Below, one piece after another: positions 47,016 to 55,527 of a stretch of 64,000 bases of DNA; position 1 is the first letter of the stretch; each line of letters begins with the position of its first letter. A program made the translations under genes and the position numbers. The DNA lies in assembly GCF_026262575.1 (NCBI RefSeq), contig NZ_JAPKFL010000003.1:62001-126000 (forward strand), written 5' to 3'. The notes beneath the pieces were generated by a model, which was not told the origin of the DNA, did no database searches, and saw only the letters and a program-made list of their open reading frames with translations. Source of the stretch: Streptomyces marinisediminis. GTDB lineage: Bacteria > Actinomycetota > Actinomycetes > Streptomycetales > Streptomycetaceae.

Positions 47016-47306
47016 ATGCGTCACTACGAGGTGATGGTGATCCTCGACCCCGATCTCGACGAGCGCTCCGTCTCGCCGCTGATCGAGAGTTTCCTGGCCG
47101 TTGTCCGCGAGGGCAAGGGCAAGGTCGAGAAGGTCGACACCTGGGGGCGTCGTCGTCTCTCCTACGAGATCAACAAGAAGCCCGAGGGGATCTACTCGGT
47201 CATCGACCTGCAGGCCGAGCCCGCGGTCGTCAAGGAGCTCGACCGTCAGATGAACCTGAACGAGTCGGTTCTCAGGACCAAGGTCCTCCGTCCCTCCGTC
47301 CGCTGA
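47016..47306 (+). CDS. rpsF: 30S ribosomal protein S6
   Basis: A 96-residue ribosomal protein that pairs with S18 on the platform of the small subunit. '[20 protein letters not shown]', '[20 protein letters not shown]' and [16 protein letters not shown] are the family blocks. GGAGGTG precedes the ATG at 47016. First gene of the rpsF-ssb-rpsR-rplI operon. Confidence 0.98.
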   Translation: MRHYEVMVILDPDLDERSVSPLIESFLAVVREGKGKVEKVDTWGRRRLSYEINKKPEGIYSVIDLQAEPAVVKELDRQMNLNESVLRTKVLRPSVR

Positions 47307-47389
47307 GTCACCCGACACCAGCGCACGAAGGTCCCGAGTAGCAGCGCTACGCAGCCCAAAGCAGCCAGCAGCACGCCGAGAGGTACCCC

Positions 47390-47944
47390 ATGGCAGGCGA
47401 GACCGTCATCACGGTCGTCGGCAATCTCGTCGACGACCCCGAGCTGCGCTTCACCCCTTCCGGTGCGGCGGTCGCGAAGTTCCGCGTCGCGTCCACCCCC
47501 CGGACCTTCGACCGGCAGACCAACGAGTGGCGGGACGGCGACAGCCTGTTCCTCACCTGCTCGGTCTGGCGGCAGGCGGCGGAGAACGTCGCCGAGTCCC
47601 TCACCCGGGGCACCCGGGTCATCGTGCAGGGCCGCCTCAAGCAGCGGTCGTACGAGGACCGTGAGGGGATCAAGCGCACGGTCTACGAGCTGGACGTCGA
47701 CGAGGTCGGCGCCAGCCTGCGCAACGCGACCGCGAAGGTCACCAAGACCACCGGGCGCGGCGGCCAGCAGGGCGGCGGCTGGGGCGGCGGTTCCGGCGGC
47801 CAGCAGGGCGGGGGCAACGCCCCCGCCGGCGACCCGTGGGCGACCGGCGCTCCGGCGGGCGGCGGCCAGCAGGGCGGCGGTGGCGGCGGCGGCTGGGGCG
47901 GCGGCTCCAGCGGCGGCGGCTACTCGGACGAGCCCCCGTTCTGA
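47390..47944 (+). CDS. ssb: Single-stranded DNA-binding protein
   Basis: A 184-residue SSB that coats single-stranded DNA during replication, repair and recombination. The OB fold covers about residues 1-110 ('[20 protein letters not shown]', [21 protein letters not shown], '[20 protein letters not shown]'). A Gly/Gln-rich flexible linker follows, and the acidic protein-interaction tip YSDEPPF ends the chain. It lies 83 bp after rpsF in the same operon. Confidence 0.97.
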   Translation: MAGETVITVVGNLVDDPELRFTPSGAAVAKFRVASTPRTFDRQTNEWRDGDSLFLTCSVWRQAAENVAESLTRGTRVIVQGRLKQRSYEDREGIKRTVYELDVDEVGASLRNATAKVTKTTGRGGQQGGGWGGGSGGQQGGGNAPAGDPWATGAPAGGGQQGGGGGGGWGGGSSGGGYSDEPPF

Positions 47945-48010
47945 CGGCCCGCACAGGCCCGACGGCGGCGGGTTCACCCGCACACTTCTTGAACTCACTG
48001 GAGAGAGACC

Positions 48011-48247
48011 ATGGCGAAGCCGCCTGCTCGCAAGCCGAAGAAGAAGGTTTGCGTGTTCTGCAAGGAGAAGATCTCCTACGTCGACTACAAGGACACGAAC
48101 CTGCTGCGGAAGTTCATTTCCGACCGCGGCAAGATCCGTGCCCGCCGGGTCACCGGCAACTGCACCCAGCACCAGCGCGACGTCGCGACGGCCGTGAAGA
48201 ACAGCCGTGAGATGGCGCTGCTCCCCTACACGTCCACCGCGCGATAA
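48011..48247 (+). CDS. rpsR: 30S ribosomal protein S18
   Basis: A 78-residue S18. It contains [10 protein letters not shown], with a CXXC pair that suggests the zinc-associated form; streptomycetes also have a cysteine-free paralogue used under zinc limitation elsewhere. '[20 protein letters not shown]' and [19 protein letters not shown] confirm the family. GGAGAGAG precedes the ATG. Third gene of the operon. Confidence 0.97.
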   Translation: MAKPPARKPKKKVCVFCKEKISYVDYKDTNLLRKFISDRGKIRARRVTGNCTQHQRDVATAVKNSREMALLPYTSTAR

Positions 48248-48263
48248 GGAAAGGGTGACCGAC

Positions 48264-48710
48264 ATGAAGATCATCCTGACCAACGAGGTCTCCGGCCTCG
48301 GCATCGCCGGCGACGTGGTCGAGGTGCGCGACGGGTACGCCCGCAACTACCTGCTCCCCCGGGGTTTCGCGATCCGCTGGACCCGTGGCGGCGAGAAGGA
48401 CGTCGAGCAGATCCGCCGCGCCCGCAAGATCCGCGAGATCACCACGATCGAGCAGGCGAACGATGTCAAGGCGCAGCTTGAGGGCACCAACGTGCGCCTG
48501 AAGGTCCGCGCCGGCGACGGCGGCCGCCTCTTCGGCTCCGTCACCCCCGCCGACATCGCCACCGCGGTGAAGTCGGCCGGCGGTCCCGACGTGGACAAGC
48601 GCCGCATCGAGCTGGGCTCGCCGATCAAGACCCTGGGCGCGCACCAGGTCTCGGTCCGGCTGCACACCGATGTCGTCGCCAAGGTCGGCGTCGAGGTCCA
48701 GGCCGCGTGA
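48264..48710 (+). CDS. rplI: 50S ribosomal protein L9
   Basis: A 148-residue L9. The N-terminal domain is '[20 protein letters not shown]' and '[20 protein letters not shown]'; a long connecting helix and a C-terminal domain ('[20 protein letters not shown]', [20 protein letters not shown]) follow. AAGGAAAGGGTG lies before the ATG at 48264. Last gene of the operon, ended by the hairpin at 48738. Confidence 0.97.
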   Translation: MKIILTNEVSGLGIAGDVVEVRDGYARNYLLPRGFAIRWTRGGEKDVEQIRRARKIREITTIEQANDVKAQLEGTNVRLKVRAGDGGRLFGSVTPADIATAVKSAGGPDVDKRRIELGSPIKTLGAHQVSVRLHTDVVAKVGVEVQAA

Positions 48711-48737
48711 GGTCGACGCACGCCTGACCGGCTACGC

Positions 48738-48769
48738 AGCGGGCCGCACCCTGCCGGGTGCGGCCCGCT
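48738..48769 (+). terminator. Terminator of the rpsF-rplI operon
   Basis: AGCGGGCCGCACCC (48738-48751) and GGGTGCGGCCCGCT (48756-48769) form a perfect 14-bp stem with a TGCC loop, 28 bp after the rplI stop. There is no T-tail. The following 216 bp up to the MATE stop contain GC-rich repeats (CGCCCGGGG) and no gene. Confidence 0.88.
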
Positions 48770-48985
48770 CGCGCGTCCGGGCCCGCTCGCAGGCGCCCTC
48801 CGCAACGCCCGCAACGCCCGGGGCGCCCGGGGCGCCCCGCGCGCCCCCGCCGCGCCGCGGTCGCTCCGCCCAGCGCCCCTACCGTCCACGCGCGTCCGCC
48901 CCGGTCGTGCGTCCGGGCCGCGGCCGCGCGGTCGCACCGTTCAACCCGTGCGCGTGCCCGTCCGGCCCGTGCGCGGCCGTCGCCC

Positions 48986-50383
48986 TCACACGCGGACGGA
49001 GCCCGTCACGACCCACCGGCCAGAGCGCGCCCGCCACCAGAGGGTGACCATTCGCGTCGCCATCATCACCCCGGCCACCGTCCACCACAGCGCCGTCAGC
49101 CCACCGCCGAGTGTGGGCACCAGCAGGGCCACGGGGGCGAACACCGCGAGCACCGCGAGCATGGCCCAGGCCAGGTACGGCCCGTCCCCGGCGCCCATGA
49201 GCACGCCGTCGAGCACGAAGACGACGCCCGCGATCGGCTGGGTGACGGCGACGACCAGGAGCACGGGCAGCAGCGCGGCGTGCACCGCCGGGTCGCTGGT
49301 GAACAGCGGCAGGATCAGCGGCCGGGCCAGGGCGACCAGCACCCCGAGCACGACGCCGGACGCGATGCCCCACTGCACCATGCGCCGGCACGCCGCCCGC
49401 GCCCCGACCGCGTCTCCGGCGCCGAGGTAGCGGCCGATGATGGCCTGCCCGGCGATGGCGATGGCGTCCAGCGCGAAGGCCAGCAGCGACCACAGCGTGA
49501 GGGTGATCTGGTGCGCGGCCACCGGAACGTCGCCCAGCCGGGCGGCGACGGCGGTGGCGATGAGCAGCACGGCGCGCAGGGACAGCGTGCGGACGAGCAG
49601 CGGCGCCCCCGCCTGGGCGCAGGCGCGGATGCCCGCGGCGTCCGGGCGCAGGGACGCGCCGTGGCGGCGGGCGCCGCGGACGACGACTCCGAGGTAGACG
49701 GCGGCCATGGCGCACTGGGCGATCACCGTGCCCCACGCGGAGCCCGCGACGCCCCACCCGGCCCCGTAGACGAGCGCGAAGTTCAGCAGGCCGTTGGCGG
49801 TGAAGCCGCCGATGGCCACGTACAGCGGCGTGCGGGTGTCCTGGAGGCCGCGCAGGACCCCGGTGGCGGCGAGCACGATGAGCATCGCGGGGATGCCGAG
49901 GAGGCTGACGCGCAGGTAGGTGACCGCGTGGGGCGCGGCCGTGGCCGAGGTGCCGAAGGCGTCGACCAGGGCGGGTGCGACGGGGTAGCCGACGGCCAGG
50001 ACGCACAAGCCCAGCAGGAGGGCGAGCCAGATGCCGTCCATACCCTGGCGGATGGCGGCGGGCAGCTCGTCGGCCCCGACCCGGCGGGCGACGGCCGCGG
50101 TCGTGGCGTAGGCGAGGAAGACGAAGACGTTGACGCCCGTGGTGAGGAGGGCGGCGGCGACGCCCAGGCCGGCGAGCTGGGGCGTGCCGAGGTGGCCGAC
50201 GATCGCGCTGTCGGCCATGAGGAAGAGCGGCTCGGCCACCAGGGCGCCGAAGGCGGGGAGCGCCAGGGCGAGGATCTCCCGGTCGTGGCGGCGCGCGCCG
50301 CGCCCGCGGGACGGCGCGGCGGCGGCGCCGTCGTCGGCGGGACGGGGCGAGCGGTCGCGGGAGCTGGAGGGGGAAGCGGGCAT
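48986..50383 (-). CDS. MATE-family efflux transporter
   Basis: A 465-residue multidrug or metabolite exporter with twelve membrane helices. The MATE blocks 'PAFGALVAEPLFLMADSAIV', GLGVAAALLTTGVNVFVFLA, 'TGVLRGLQDTRTPLYVAIGG' and IAIAGQAIIGRYLGAGDAV are clear. ATG 50383 is used; longer in-frame starts up to 50644 run through the dnaB upstream region with its DnaA-box-like sites. It lies between rplI and dnaB on the opposite strand, an arrangement that seems conserved in Streptomyces. The substrate is unknown; such proteins use H+ or Na+ gradients. Confidence 0.9.
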   Translation of the reverse strand: MPASPSSSRDRSPRPADDGAAAAPSRGRGARRHDREILALALPAFGALVAEPLFLMADSAIVGHLGTPQLAGLGVAAALLTTGVNVFVFLAYATTAAVARRVGADELPAAIRQGMDGIWLALLLGLCVLAVGYPVAPALVDAFGTSATAAPHAVTYLRVSLLGIPAMLIVLAATGVLRGLQDTRTPLYVAIGGFTANGLLNFALVYGAGWGVAGSAWGTVIAQCAMAAVYLGVVVRGARRHGASLRPDAAGIRACAQAGAPLLVRTLSLRAVLLIATAVAARLGDVPVAAHQITLTLWSLLAFALDAIAIAGQAIIGRYLGAGDAVGARAACRRMVQWGIASGVVLGVLVALARPLILPLFTSDPAVHAALLPVLLVVAVTQPIAGVVFVLDGVLMGAGDGPYLAWAMLAVLAVFAPVALLVPTLGGGLTALWWTVAGVMMATRMVTLWWRARSGRWVVTGSVRV

Positions 50384-50480
50384 GTCGGTGATACAAACAT
50401 CCACAGGTAATGATCGCAAGCCCATTCTACCCATTACTGTCACCGTGGGCCAGCCGGGTGCCACCCCCGGAGTCCGAGGA

Positions 50481-50507
50481 ACTTCCGCCGTGTGGCGAAG
50501 TTTTTTT
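50481..50507 (+). terminator. T-tailed intrinsic terminator with no upstream gene on this strand
   Basis: ACTTCCGCC (50481-50489) pairs with GGCGAAGT (50494-50501) across a GTGT loop with one bulged C, followed by a run of seven T (50501-50507). On the + strand nothing coding precedes it back to 50384 and beyond except antisense MATE sequence. It may end an unannotated small RNA or attenuate a long dnaB leader. Confidence 0.65.
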
Positions 50508-50570
50508 CCTGCACAGCCCGTGGACGGCAAAGGCGCAGGTGAAACGCCGTTGGGCGGACTCGGCTCGGGC

Positions 50571-50660
50571 TTCTCCACAGTGCTGTCCCCCGCGCCGTAC
50601 ACAGGTTGGCCGGGGTTCTCCACAGGATGTGCGGCGTCACCCACAGAGGCCTGTGGATAA
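50571..50660. promoter_or_regulatory. Cluster of DnaA-box-like 9-mers upstream of dnaB
   Basis: TTCTCCACA occurs at 50571-50579 and 50616-50624, each one base from the TT(A/G)TCCACA consensus. TGTGGATAA at 50652-50660 is the reverse of a perfect TTATCCACA box. A weaker ACATCCACA is at 50398-50406. dnaB starts 172 bp after the last box. No dnaA or dnaN gene is present, so this is not oriC as such; titration or DnaA control of dnaB is possible. Confidence 0.55.
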
Positions 50661-50831
50661 CCAGATTGGCCCAGCTCGGTGGGGGCCGTAGCGTTGTCCG
50701 GCGCCCGCCTCTCGTTCCCCTCTGCTTCGCCGCGAGCCTGTCGCGCCGTAACCGGAGTCGGGTGGCTCTGTTGTCAGAGCCGTGCCGTAGGAAGAGGTGC
50801 ACTGCGGCGCGGCACGGGAGGAGGCGGCGGG

Positions 50832-52394
50832 ATGGCTCGGCCCGAGCACCTGCAGGACCCGTGGGCGACGGCGGCCCCCGCGACGCGCGCGGGCGACCGG
50901 CTGCCGGTGTCCCGCCCGCGGCGCGGCGCCGAACCGGACGGCGAGCAGCACGAACGCGGGCACGACGGGTTCCCCGCGGCCGACGGCTTCCCCGCCGACG
51001 GCTTCCCCGCCGACGGCGGCACCGGCGCGGGATCGGGCTCCGGCTCCGGCGGCTTCGACCCGGGCAGTCCCTTCGAGCGCGTCCCGCCCCAGGACCTGGG
51101 CGCCGAGCAGTCCGTCCTCGGCGGCATGCTGCTGTCCAAGGAGGCCATCGCCGACGTCGTGGAAGTCCTCAAGGGACCGGACTTCTACCGTCCCGCGCAC
51201 GAGACGATCTACCAGGCGATCCTGGACCTCTACGCCAAAGGGGAGCCGGCCGACCCCATCACGGTCGCCGCCGAGCTGACGCGGCGCGGCGAACTGACCA
51301 AGGTGGGCGGCAACGGCTACCTGCACTCCCTGGTGCAGACGGTGCCCACGGCGGCGAACGCCGAGTACTACGCGGAGATCGTCCACGAGCGCGCGGTCCT
51401 GCGCCGCCTGGTGGAAGCGGGCACGCGCATCACCCAGATGGGGTACGCGGCCGACGGTGACGTGGACGAGATCGTCAACTCGGCGCAGGCGGAGATCTAC
51501 GCCGTCACCGAGCAGCGCACGTCCGAGGACTACCTGCCGCTCACCGACATCATGGAGGGCGCGCTCGACGAGATCGAGGCCATCGGCTCGCGCAGCGGCC
51601 AGATGACCGGCGTCCCCACCGGCTTCACCGACCTGGACTCGCTGACGAACGGCCTGCACCCCGGCCAGATGATCGTCATCGCCGCCCGCCCCGCGATGGG
51701 CAAGTCCACGCTCGCGCTGGACTTCGCCCGCGCCTGCTCGATCCGGCACAACCTGCCCAGCGTCATCTTCTCGCTGGAGATGGGCCGCAACGAGATCGCC
51801 ATGCGCCTGCTGTCCGCCGAGGCCCGCGTGGCCCTGCACCACATGCGCTCCGGCAGCATGACGGACGACGACTGGAACAAGATCGCCCGCCAGATGCCGC
51901 AGGTGACCGACGCGCCGCTCTACATCGACGACTCCCCGAACCTGACGATGATGGAGATCCGCGCCAAGTGCCGGCGCCTCAAGCAGCGCAACGACCTCCA
52001 GCTCATCGTCATCGACTACCTGCAACTGATGCAGTCCGGCGCCTCACGCCGGCCCGAGTCCCGCCAGCAGGAGGTCTCGGAGATGTCGCGTAACCTCAAG
52101 CTGCTCGCCAAGGAGCTGGAGGTCCCCGTCATCGCCCTCTCCCAGCTCAACCGCGGCCCGGAACAGCGCACGGACAAGAAGCCGATGGTCTCCGACCTGC
52201 GTGAGTCCGGCTCGATCGAGCAGGACGCGGACATGGTGATCCTGCTGCACCGCGAGGACGCCTACGAGAAGGAGTCCCCGCGCGCAGGCGAGGCCGACCT
52301 CATCGTCGCCAAGCACCGCAACGGCCCCACCGCCACCATCACCGTCGCCTTCCAGGGCCACTACTCCCGCTTCGTCGACATGGCCCAGACCTGA
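50832..52394 (+). CDS. dnaB: Replicative DNA helicase DnaB
   Basis: A 520-residue hexameric helicase that unwinds DNA at the replication fork. An N-terminal extension of about 80 residues contains GFPA(A/D)D repeats. The primase-interaction domain begins near 'FERVPPQDLGAEQSVLGGML'; the RecA-like motor domain has Walker A 'AARPAMGKSTLALDFARA', 'FSLEMGRNEIAMRLLSAEAR', Walker B LQLIVIDYLQLMQ and 'LSQLNRGPEQRTDKKPMVSD'. GGAGGAGGCGGCGG lies before the ATG at 50832; an in-frame GTG at 50679 would run through the promoter region. The typical DnaB length is about 450-490, and the excess here is the N-terminal extension. Confidence 0.97.
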   Translation: MARPEHLQDPWATAAPATRAGDRLPVSRPRRGAEPDGEQHERGHDGFPAADGFPADGFPADGGTGAGSGSGSGGFDPGSPFERVPPQDLGAEQSVLGGMLLSKEAIADVVEVLKGPDFYRPAHETIYQAILDLYAKGEPADPITVAAELTRRGELTKVGGNGYLHSLVQTVPTAANAEYYAEIVHERAVLRRLVEAGTRITQMGYAADGDVDEIVNSAQAEIYAVTEQRTSEDYLPLTDIMEGALDEIEAIGSRSGQMTGVPTGFTDLDSLTNGLHPGQMIVIAARPAMGKSTLALDFARACSIRHNLPSVIFSLEMGRNEIAMRLLSAEARVALHHMRSGSMTDDDWNKIARQMPQVTDAPLYIDDSPNLTMMEIRAKCRRLKQRNDLQLIVIDYLQLMQSGASRRPESRQQEVSEMSRNLKLLAKELEVPVIALSQLNRGPEQRTDKKPMVSDLRESGSIEQDADMVILLHREDAYEKESPRAGEADLIVAKHRNGPTATITVAFQGHYSRFVDMAQT

Positions 52395-52574
52395 ACCGTG
52401 CACGTTGTAGGTTCCCTGTTTCCGTGTCATTTTCTCCGCCGTCGTGTCATGCCGATGGCACTCCTGACACCCGCTGGAGAACCACAGTTCAAAGGCATCA
52501 CCCGATCATGTGGTGCCCCTGAACTTTGCCTCCTGCGGTACGTGCGCGATGCGACTCTCCTCATGTCGGGCTGA

Positions 52575-53318
52575 GTGGCCGACAGGGGGTGGATCGTGGA
52601 TGTCGGACCGGCTGACGACGTTATGGTGAGCCGCCGTCGTGTCGATGGGAGTGTTGAGCAGGACCGCCCCTGGGAGGCTGCGGAGATCTCCCGGCTGCCG
52701 CAGGCGTCGCCGTGGCGTACGTTCCGCTGGTACAGCGGGCAACGGCACAACTCGGGTACGTACTGGTCGGCGACGGTACGCGACCACGTGATCTAGGAGT
52801 CGAGGCTGGAGCTTGCGCGGCTGCTGCTCGCTGACTCAGATCCGTCGGTACGGCACATCGCGGCCCAGCCGTTCCTGCTGAAGGCGCGGGTGCAGGGCAA
52901 AGTCCGCAAGCACAACCCGACTACCCGCTGCTGGCCCGGGAGGGGCCGCTGGTCGTCGGTGTGAAGCGAGTCGCCTGCTGGAGACGCCGGAGGTGGCCTT
53001 CACCTTTGCCTGGACACGCCAGGTCGTTCAGGGTCGCGGGTGGGGTATCAGGTGCTGAGCGAATCGGAGCTGGCGTTGTTGGAAGCAGTCGATGGGGCCG
53101 TCGTGGACGGGATGCCCATCGAAAAGGCCCTCGGCGCGGTGGACGGGTCTGCCCCGGAGCTTGTTCGGTGCGGGGTCTTGCGCTTGCTGTGGTCGGGTCG
53201 GTTCACGACGACCACTCCCACGGCCTTCGGGCGTCAAGTCATCCGGGCCATCCGTGACCTGCAAGGCGCCACCGCGGCCAGTGAGGAAACCACGCGTCAG
53301 GTGGCTGTCGACTCTTGA
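52575..53318 (+). pseudogene. TnsA-like transposase endonuclease, broken by a stop and frameshifts
   Basis: From GTG 52575 the frame reads 'SPWRTFRWYSGQRHNSGTYW', then SATVRDHVI, followed by TAG at 52794-52796 where the family has tyrosine (VIYESRLELARLL). The reading continues as ESRLELARLLLADSDPSVR and 'IAAQPFLLKARVQGKVRKH', then shifts near 52914 (a missing base before DYPLLAREGPLVVGVK), again near 52965 (before LLETPEVAFTFAWTRQVVQG) and near 53041 (before YQVLSESELALLE). The tail 'GMPIEKALGAVDGSAPELVR' completes it. This matches actinobacterial TnsA-like endonucleases. At least one nonsense and three frame lesions mean it is dead, and its presence indicates a past Tn7-like insertion. Confidence 0.75.
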
Positions 53319-53364
53319 CCCAACCGGTGTCTGCGAGATCTGAAGACGTCTGACGACTTGCCTT

Positions 53365-53823
53365 CTATCCAGTCTTCTGCACGTGAGTGGTCCCGGCATC
53401 AAGGGGAGTGCCGTCGGCGCTGGTCGGCACGATCTCTGGCACAGGGGTGCCGTGCTCGTCGACCAAGGTGGAGTGCGCCTCGTCCGGAGCGAAGGCGTGG
53501 CGTTCCCCCCACTGCCGCAGGGTGAGGATGACGGAGAAGAGATCGCGGCCGGCGTCGGTGAGCACGTATTCCTGACGGCGGCCTGACCGCGCGGTGCGCT
53601 GGGCGAGGAGCCCGTACGCAGTGAGCTTGCGCAGGCGCTCGGTGAGGATGTTGCGAGCGATGCCGGTGCGTCGCTGGAACTCGGTGAACGAGCGCGCCCC
53701 GTCCATCGCGTCGCGGATGACGAGAAGACTCCATCTGTCGCCGACGAGGTCGAGCGTGCGGGCGACGGGGCAGTCGGGGTCGGTCCAGTCGGGCTTCGGG
53801 GCGCGGGTGGTAGGGCGCGGCAT
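53365..53823 (-). CDS. HxlR-family transcriptional regulator
   Basis: A 152-residue winged-helix regulator. 'DCPVARTLDLVGDRWSLLVI', 'GARSFTEFQRRTGIARNILT', ERLRKLTAYGLLAQRTARSG and 'RRQEYVLTDAGRDLFSVILT' are the HxlR blocks; the Cys at the start of the first block is often redox- or ligand-sensitive in the family. GAGAGG precedes the ATG at 53823. It is divergent from an MFS exporter, the usual layout for a regulator of its own efflux pump. Confidence 0.9.
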   Translation of the reverse strand: MPRPTTRAPKPDWTDPDCPVARTLDLVGDRWSLLVIRDAMDGARSFTEFQRRTGIARNILTERLRKLTAYGLLAQRTARSGRRQEYVLTDAGRDLFSVILTLRQWGERHAFAPDEAHSTLVDEHGTPVPEIVPTSADGTPLDAGTTHVQKTG

Positions 53824-53849
53824 GACACCTCTCAATGAGTTGCGGATTG

Positions 53850-53893
53850 AAACCAGTATGCCCTACCGTCAAAACGCTTGCAAATTGCTACTG
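53850..53893. promoter_or_regulatory. Shared operator/promoter region of the HxlR-MFS pair
   Basis: The 87-bp gap is AT-rich compared with its surroundings. CAGTA (53854-53858) and TACTG (53889-53893) form a distant dyad around GCAA-A-TTGC (53880-53888). It is a plausible HxlR operator overlapping the divergent promoters. Confidence 0.45.
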
Positions 53894-53910
53894 ATTGGGG
53901 TTGGGGTGCG

Positions 53911-55155
53911 ATGGACGTGTGGCGGCGGCTGCTCCTCGCGGCGGTGTGTGGCGTCGCTGTGGCCAGCATCTACGCTGCGCAGCCGGTTCTGGAGCCGATG
54001 GGCCGGGATCTCGGTGTGCCGGCAGCACACACGGGGTGGATCGTGGCGACCGGCCAGTTCGGTTACTTGGCAGGGCTGGTGCTGCTGGTGCCGTTCGGCG
54101 ATGTGGTCGTCAGCAGGCGCCGGCTCATCGTCGTGCACCTGGCGATCACCGCGACAGGCATGGTCCTCACGGCCTTGGCGCCAGCCGCATGGATGGCGTT
54201 CGTGGGGCTCGCGGTGGCAGGGCTGTTCGCAGTCGTCGTACAAACCACGGTGGCCTACGCCGCATCGGCCTCGCCGCCTGCCGAGCGAGGCCGGAACATT
54301 GGTGTCGTGACCTCGGGCGTTGTGGTCGGCATCCTGGGCGCGCGGGTCGTCACCGGCACGCTCGCCGATGTGTGGGGTTGGCGCAGCATCTATGCCCTGC
54401 TGGCGTTGCTGTTGCTCGGGCTCGCCGGTCTCGTTCTCGTCGCCCTTCCGTCAGAGGAGCGTCCGAGCCGACCCGCGGGATACAGGCAGGCCGTCGTTGC
54501 ACTCGGCGGCCTGTTCGGTGAGCGTCTCCTGCTGACGCGCGGGCTCATCGCATTCTTCTTGTTCGCCTCGTTCGGAACGCTGTGGAGCGGGCTGTCCCTG
54601 CCGCTTGCGGACGCGCCGTGGCATCTGAGCGAGAGCCAGATCGGATTGTTCGGCATCGCGGGACTCGCTGGTGCCCTCGGCGCTGCTCGCGCGGGACGGT
54701 GGGCAGATGCGGGGCGGACGGCTCAGGTCGCTGGCTTCGCGCTCACCCTGCTCGTCCTCTCGTGGGTAGCGATCGCACAGCTTCCGTGGATACTGGGGCT
54801 CCTCATCGTCGGAGTCGTGGCCCTTGACTTCGCGGTCCAGGCTGTACATGTGAGCAACCAGCACCTGCTCACCACCGCGCACCCGGAGCGCACCAGCAGC
54901 GTCATCGGCGGCTACATGGTCTTCTACTCCCTCGGCTCCGCTCTCGGAGCAGCCGCAACCACCGCTATCTTCACCGCTCACGGCTGGGCGGGCTCCAGTC
55001 TCCTCGGGGCCGGATTCGCGGTCTGCGCGCTGGCCGTCTGGGCGACGAGTTGGCGAGTTTCCCGCGATAGCGCAAACATCCATCGCCCTCGGGACCCAGC
55101 GAGCGCGTGCGAGCCGTGGGGTGAGAAGCAGGAGGCGGAGCCAGCCGGCCGGTGA
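53911..55155 (+). CDS. MFS transporter (drug-efflux type)
   Basis: A 414-residue major facilitator with about twelve membrane helices. It begins 'MDVWRRLLLAAVCGVAVASI' and has PFGDVVVSRRRLIVVHL (loop 2-3, GDxxxxRR motif) and 'GARVVTGTLADVWGWRSIYA'. The first half resembles the YdeA/AraJ type of drug-H+ exporters. The start ATG 53911 follows GGGGTTGGGG; a frame to 53878 overlaps the operator. Probably controlled by the divergent HxlR protein. The codon use is less GC-rich than that of core genes, consistent with transfer. Confidence 0.88.
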   Translation: MDVWRRLLLAAVCGVAVASIYAAQPVLEPMGRDLGVPAAHTGWIVATGQFGYLAGLVLLVPFGDVVVSRRRLIVVHLAITATGMVLTALAPAAWMAFVGLAVAGLFAVVVQTTVAYAASASPPAERGRNIGVVTSGVVVGILGARVVTGTLADVWGWRSIYALLALLLLGLAGLVLVALPSEERPSRPAGYRQAVVALGGLFGERLLLTRGLIAFFLFASFGTLWSGLSLPLADAPWHLSESQIGLFGIAGLAGALGAARAGRWADAGRTAQVAGFALTLLVLSWVAIAQLPWILGLLIVGVVALDFAVQAVHVSNQHLLTTAHPERTSSVIGGYMVFYSLGSALGAAATTAIFTAHGWAGSSLLGAGFAVCALAVWATSWRVSRDSANIHRPRDPASACEPWGEKQEAEPAGR

Positions 55156-55527
55156 CGAATAGCTGCGAAGTTTCGTGGGCGTTCTGTGGCTTCTACAGTT
55201 CGAGGCTTGGGCTCAGGGCCTGGATGTCGGTCGGCTTGGGGCCGGAGCCGCCCGGGCCGACCGAAGTACAGGCGGTGGTGGCCGCAGTCCGAGGAAATGA
55301 CACGCTCATGAGACTGCGGACGACCGACGCAACGTGAGACAGCGAGAGGAACCGCAGGTCACAGCACTGCCGCCTGACAGCGAGGCTGAGAACCTACAGC
55401 GCGTGGAGGGTCTCAGGTGCCGTGCCTCTTTCTCGTCGGTGGTCTCGGCCGCGTGACCGAGAGGACACGAAGGTGAGGAACGTACGCCTTGGTACGCCTC
55501 CTCGGCGCGCGCCGCTACCGTAAGTGA
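55156..55527. other. Intergenic region between the MFS and VOC genes
   Basis: About 370 bp. A short open frame (55152-55337) exists but has no recognisable domain or ribosome site. It contains the putative element right end at 55293-55304. Nothing else is supported. Confidence 0.45.

Larger units (their letters stand above)
52425..55304. mobile_element. Possible Tn7/Tn5053-like element remnant next to dnaB
   Basis: CGTGTCATTTTCTCC begins at 52423, 30 bp after the dnaB stop, and its near-complement GAGGAAATGACACG ends at 55304 (CGTGTCATTT identical, then about four of eight further bases agree). TGTCATTT is the type of terminus used by TnsB/TniA-type transposons (Tn5053/Tn402 ends start TGTCATTTTC, from memory). 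Inside lie a broken TnsA-like endonuclease gene, an HxlR regulator and an MFS exporter, all with less GC-biased codons than neighbours. A second CGTGTCAT sits at 52443 and an imperfect 15-bp dyad at 52487-52524, as repeated transposase sites would. No target duplication or transposase gene was found, so this is a hypothesis. Confidence 0.4.

Noticed and set aside
50384..50660. oriC, because of several DnaA-box-like sequences
   Set aside because: Only three or four boxes are present, no AT-rich unwinding region is seen, and neither dnaA nor dnaN lies in the window; the streptomycete oriC has many more boxes between those genes.
55152..55337. A 61-residue ORF after the MFS gene
   Set aside because: No ribosome site, no homology that I can recognise, and it overlaps the possible element end; too weak to call a gene.
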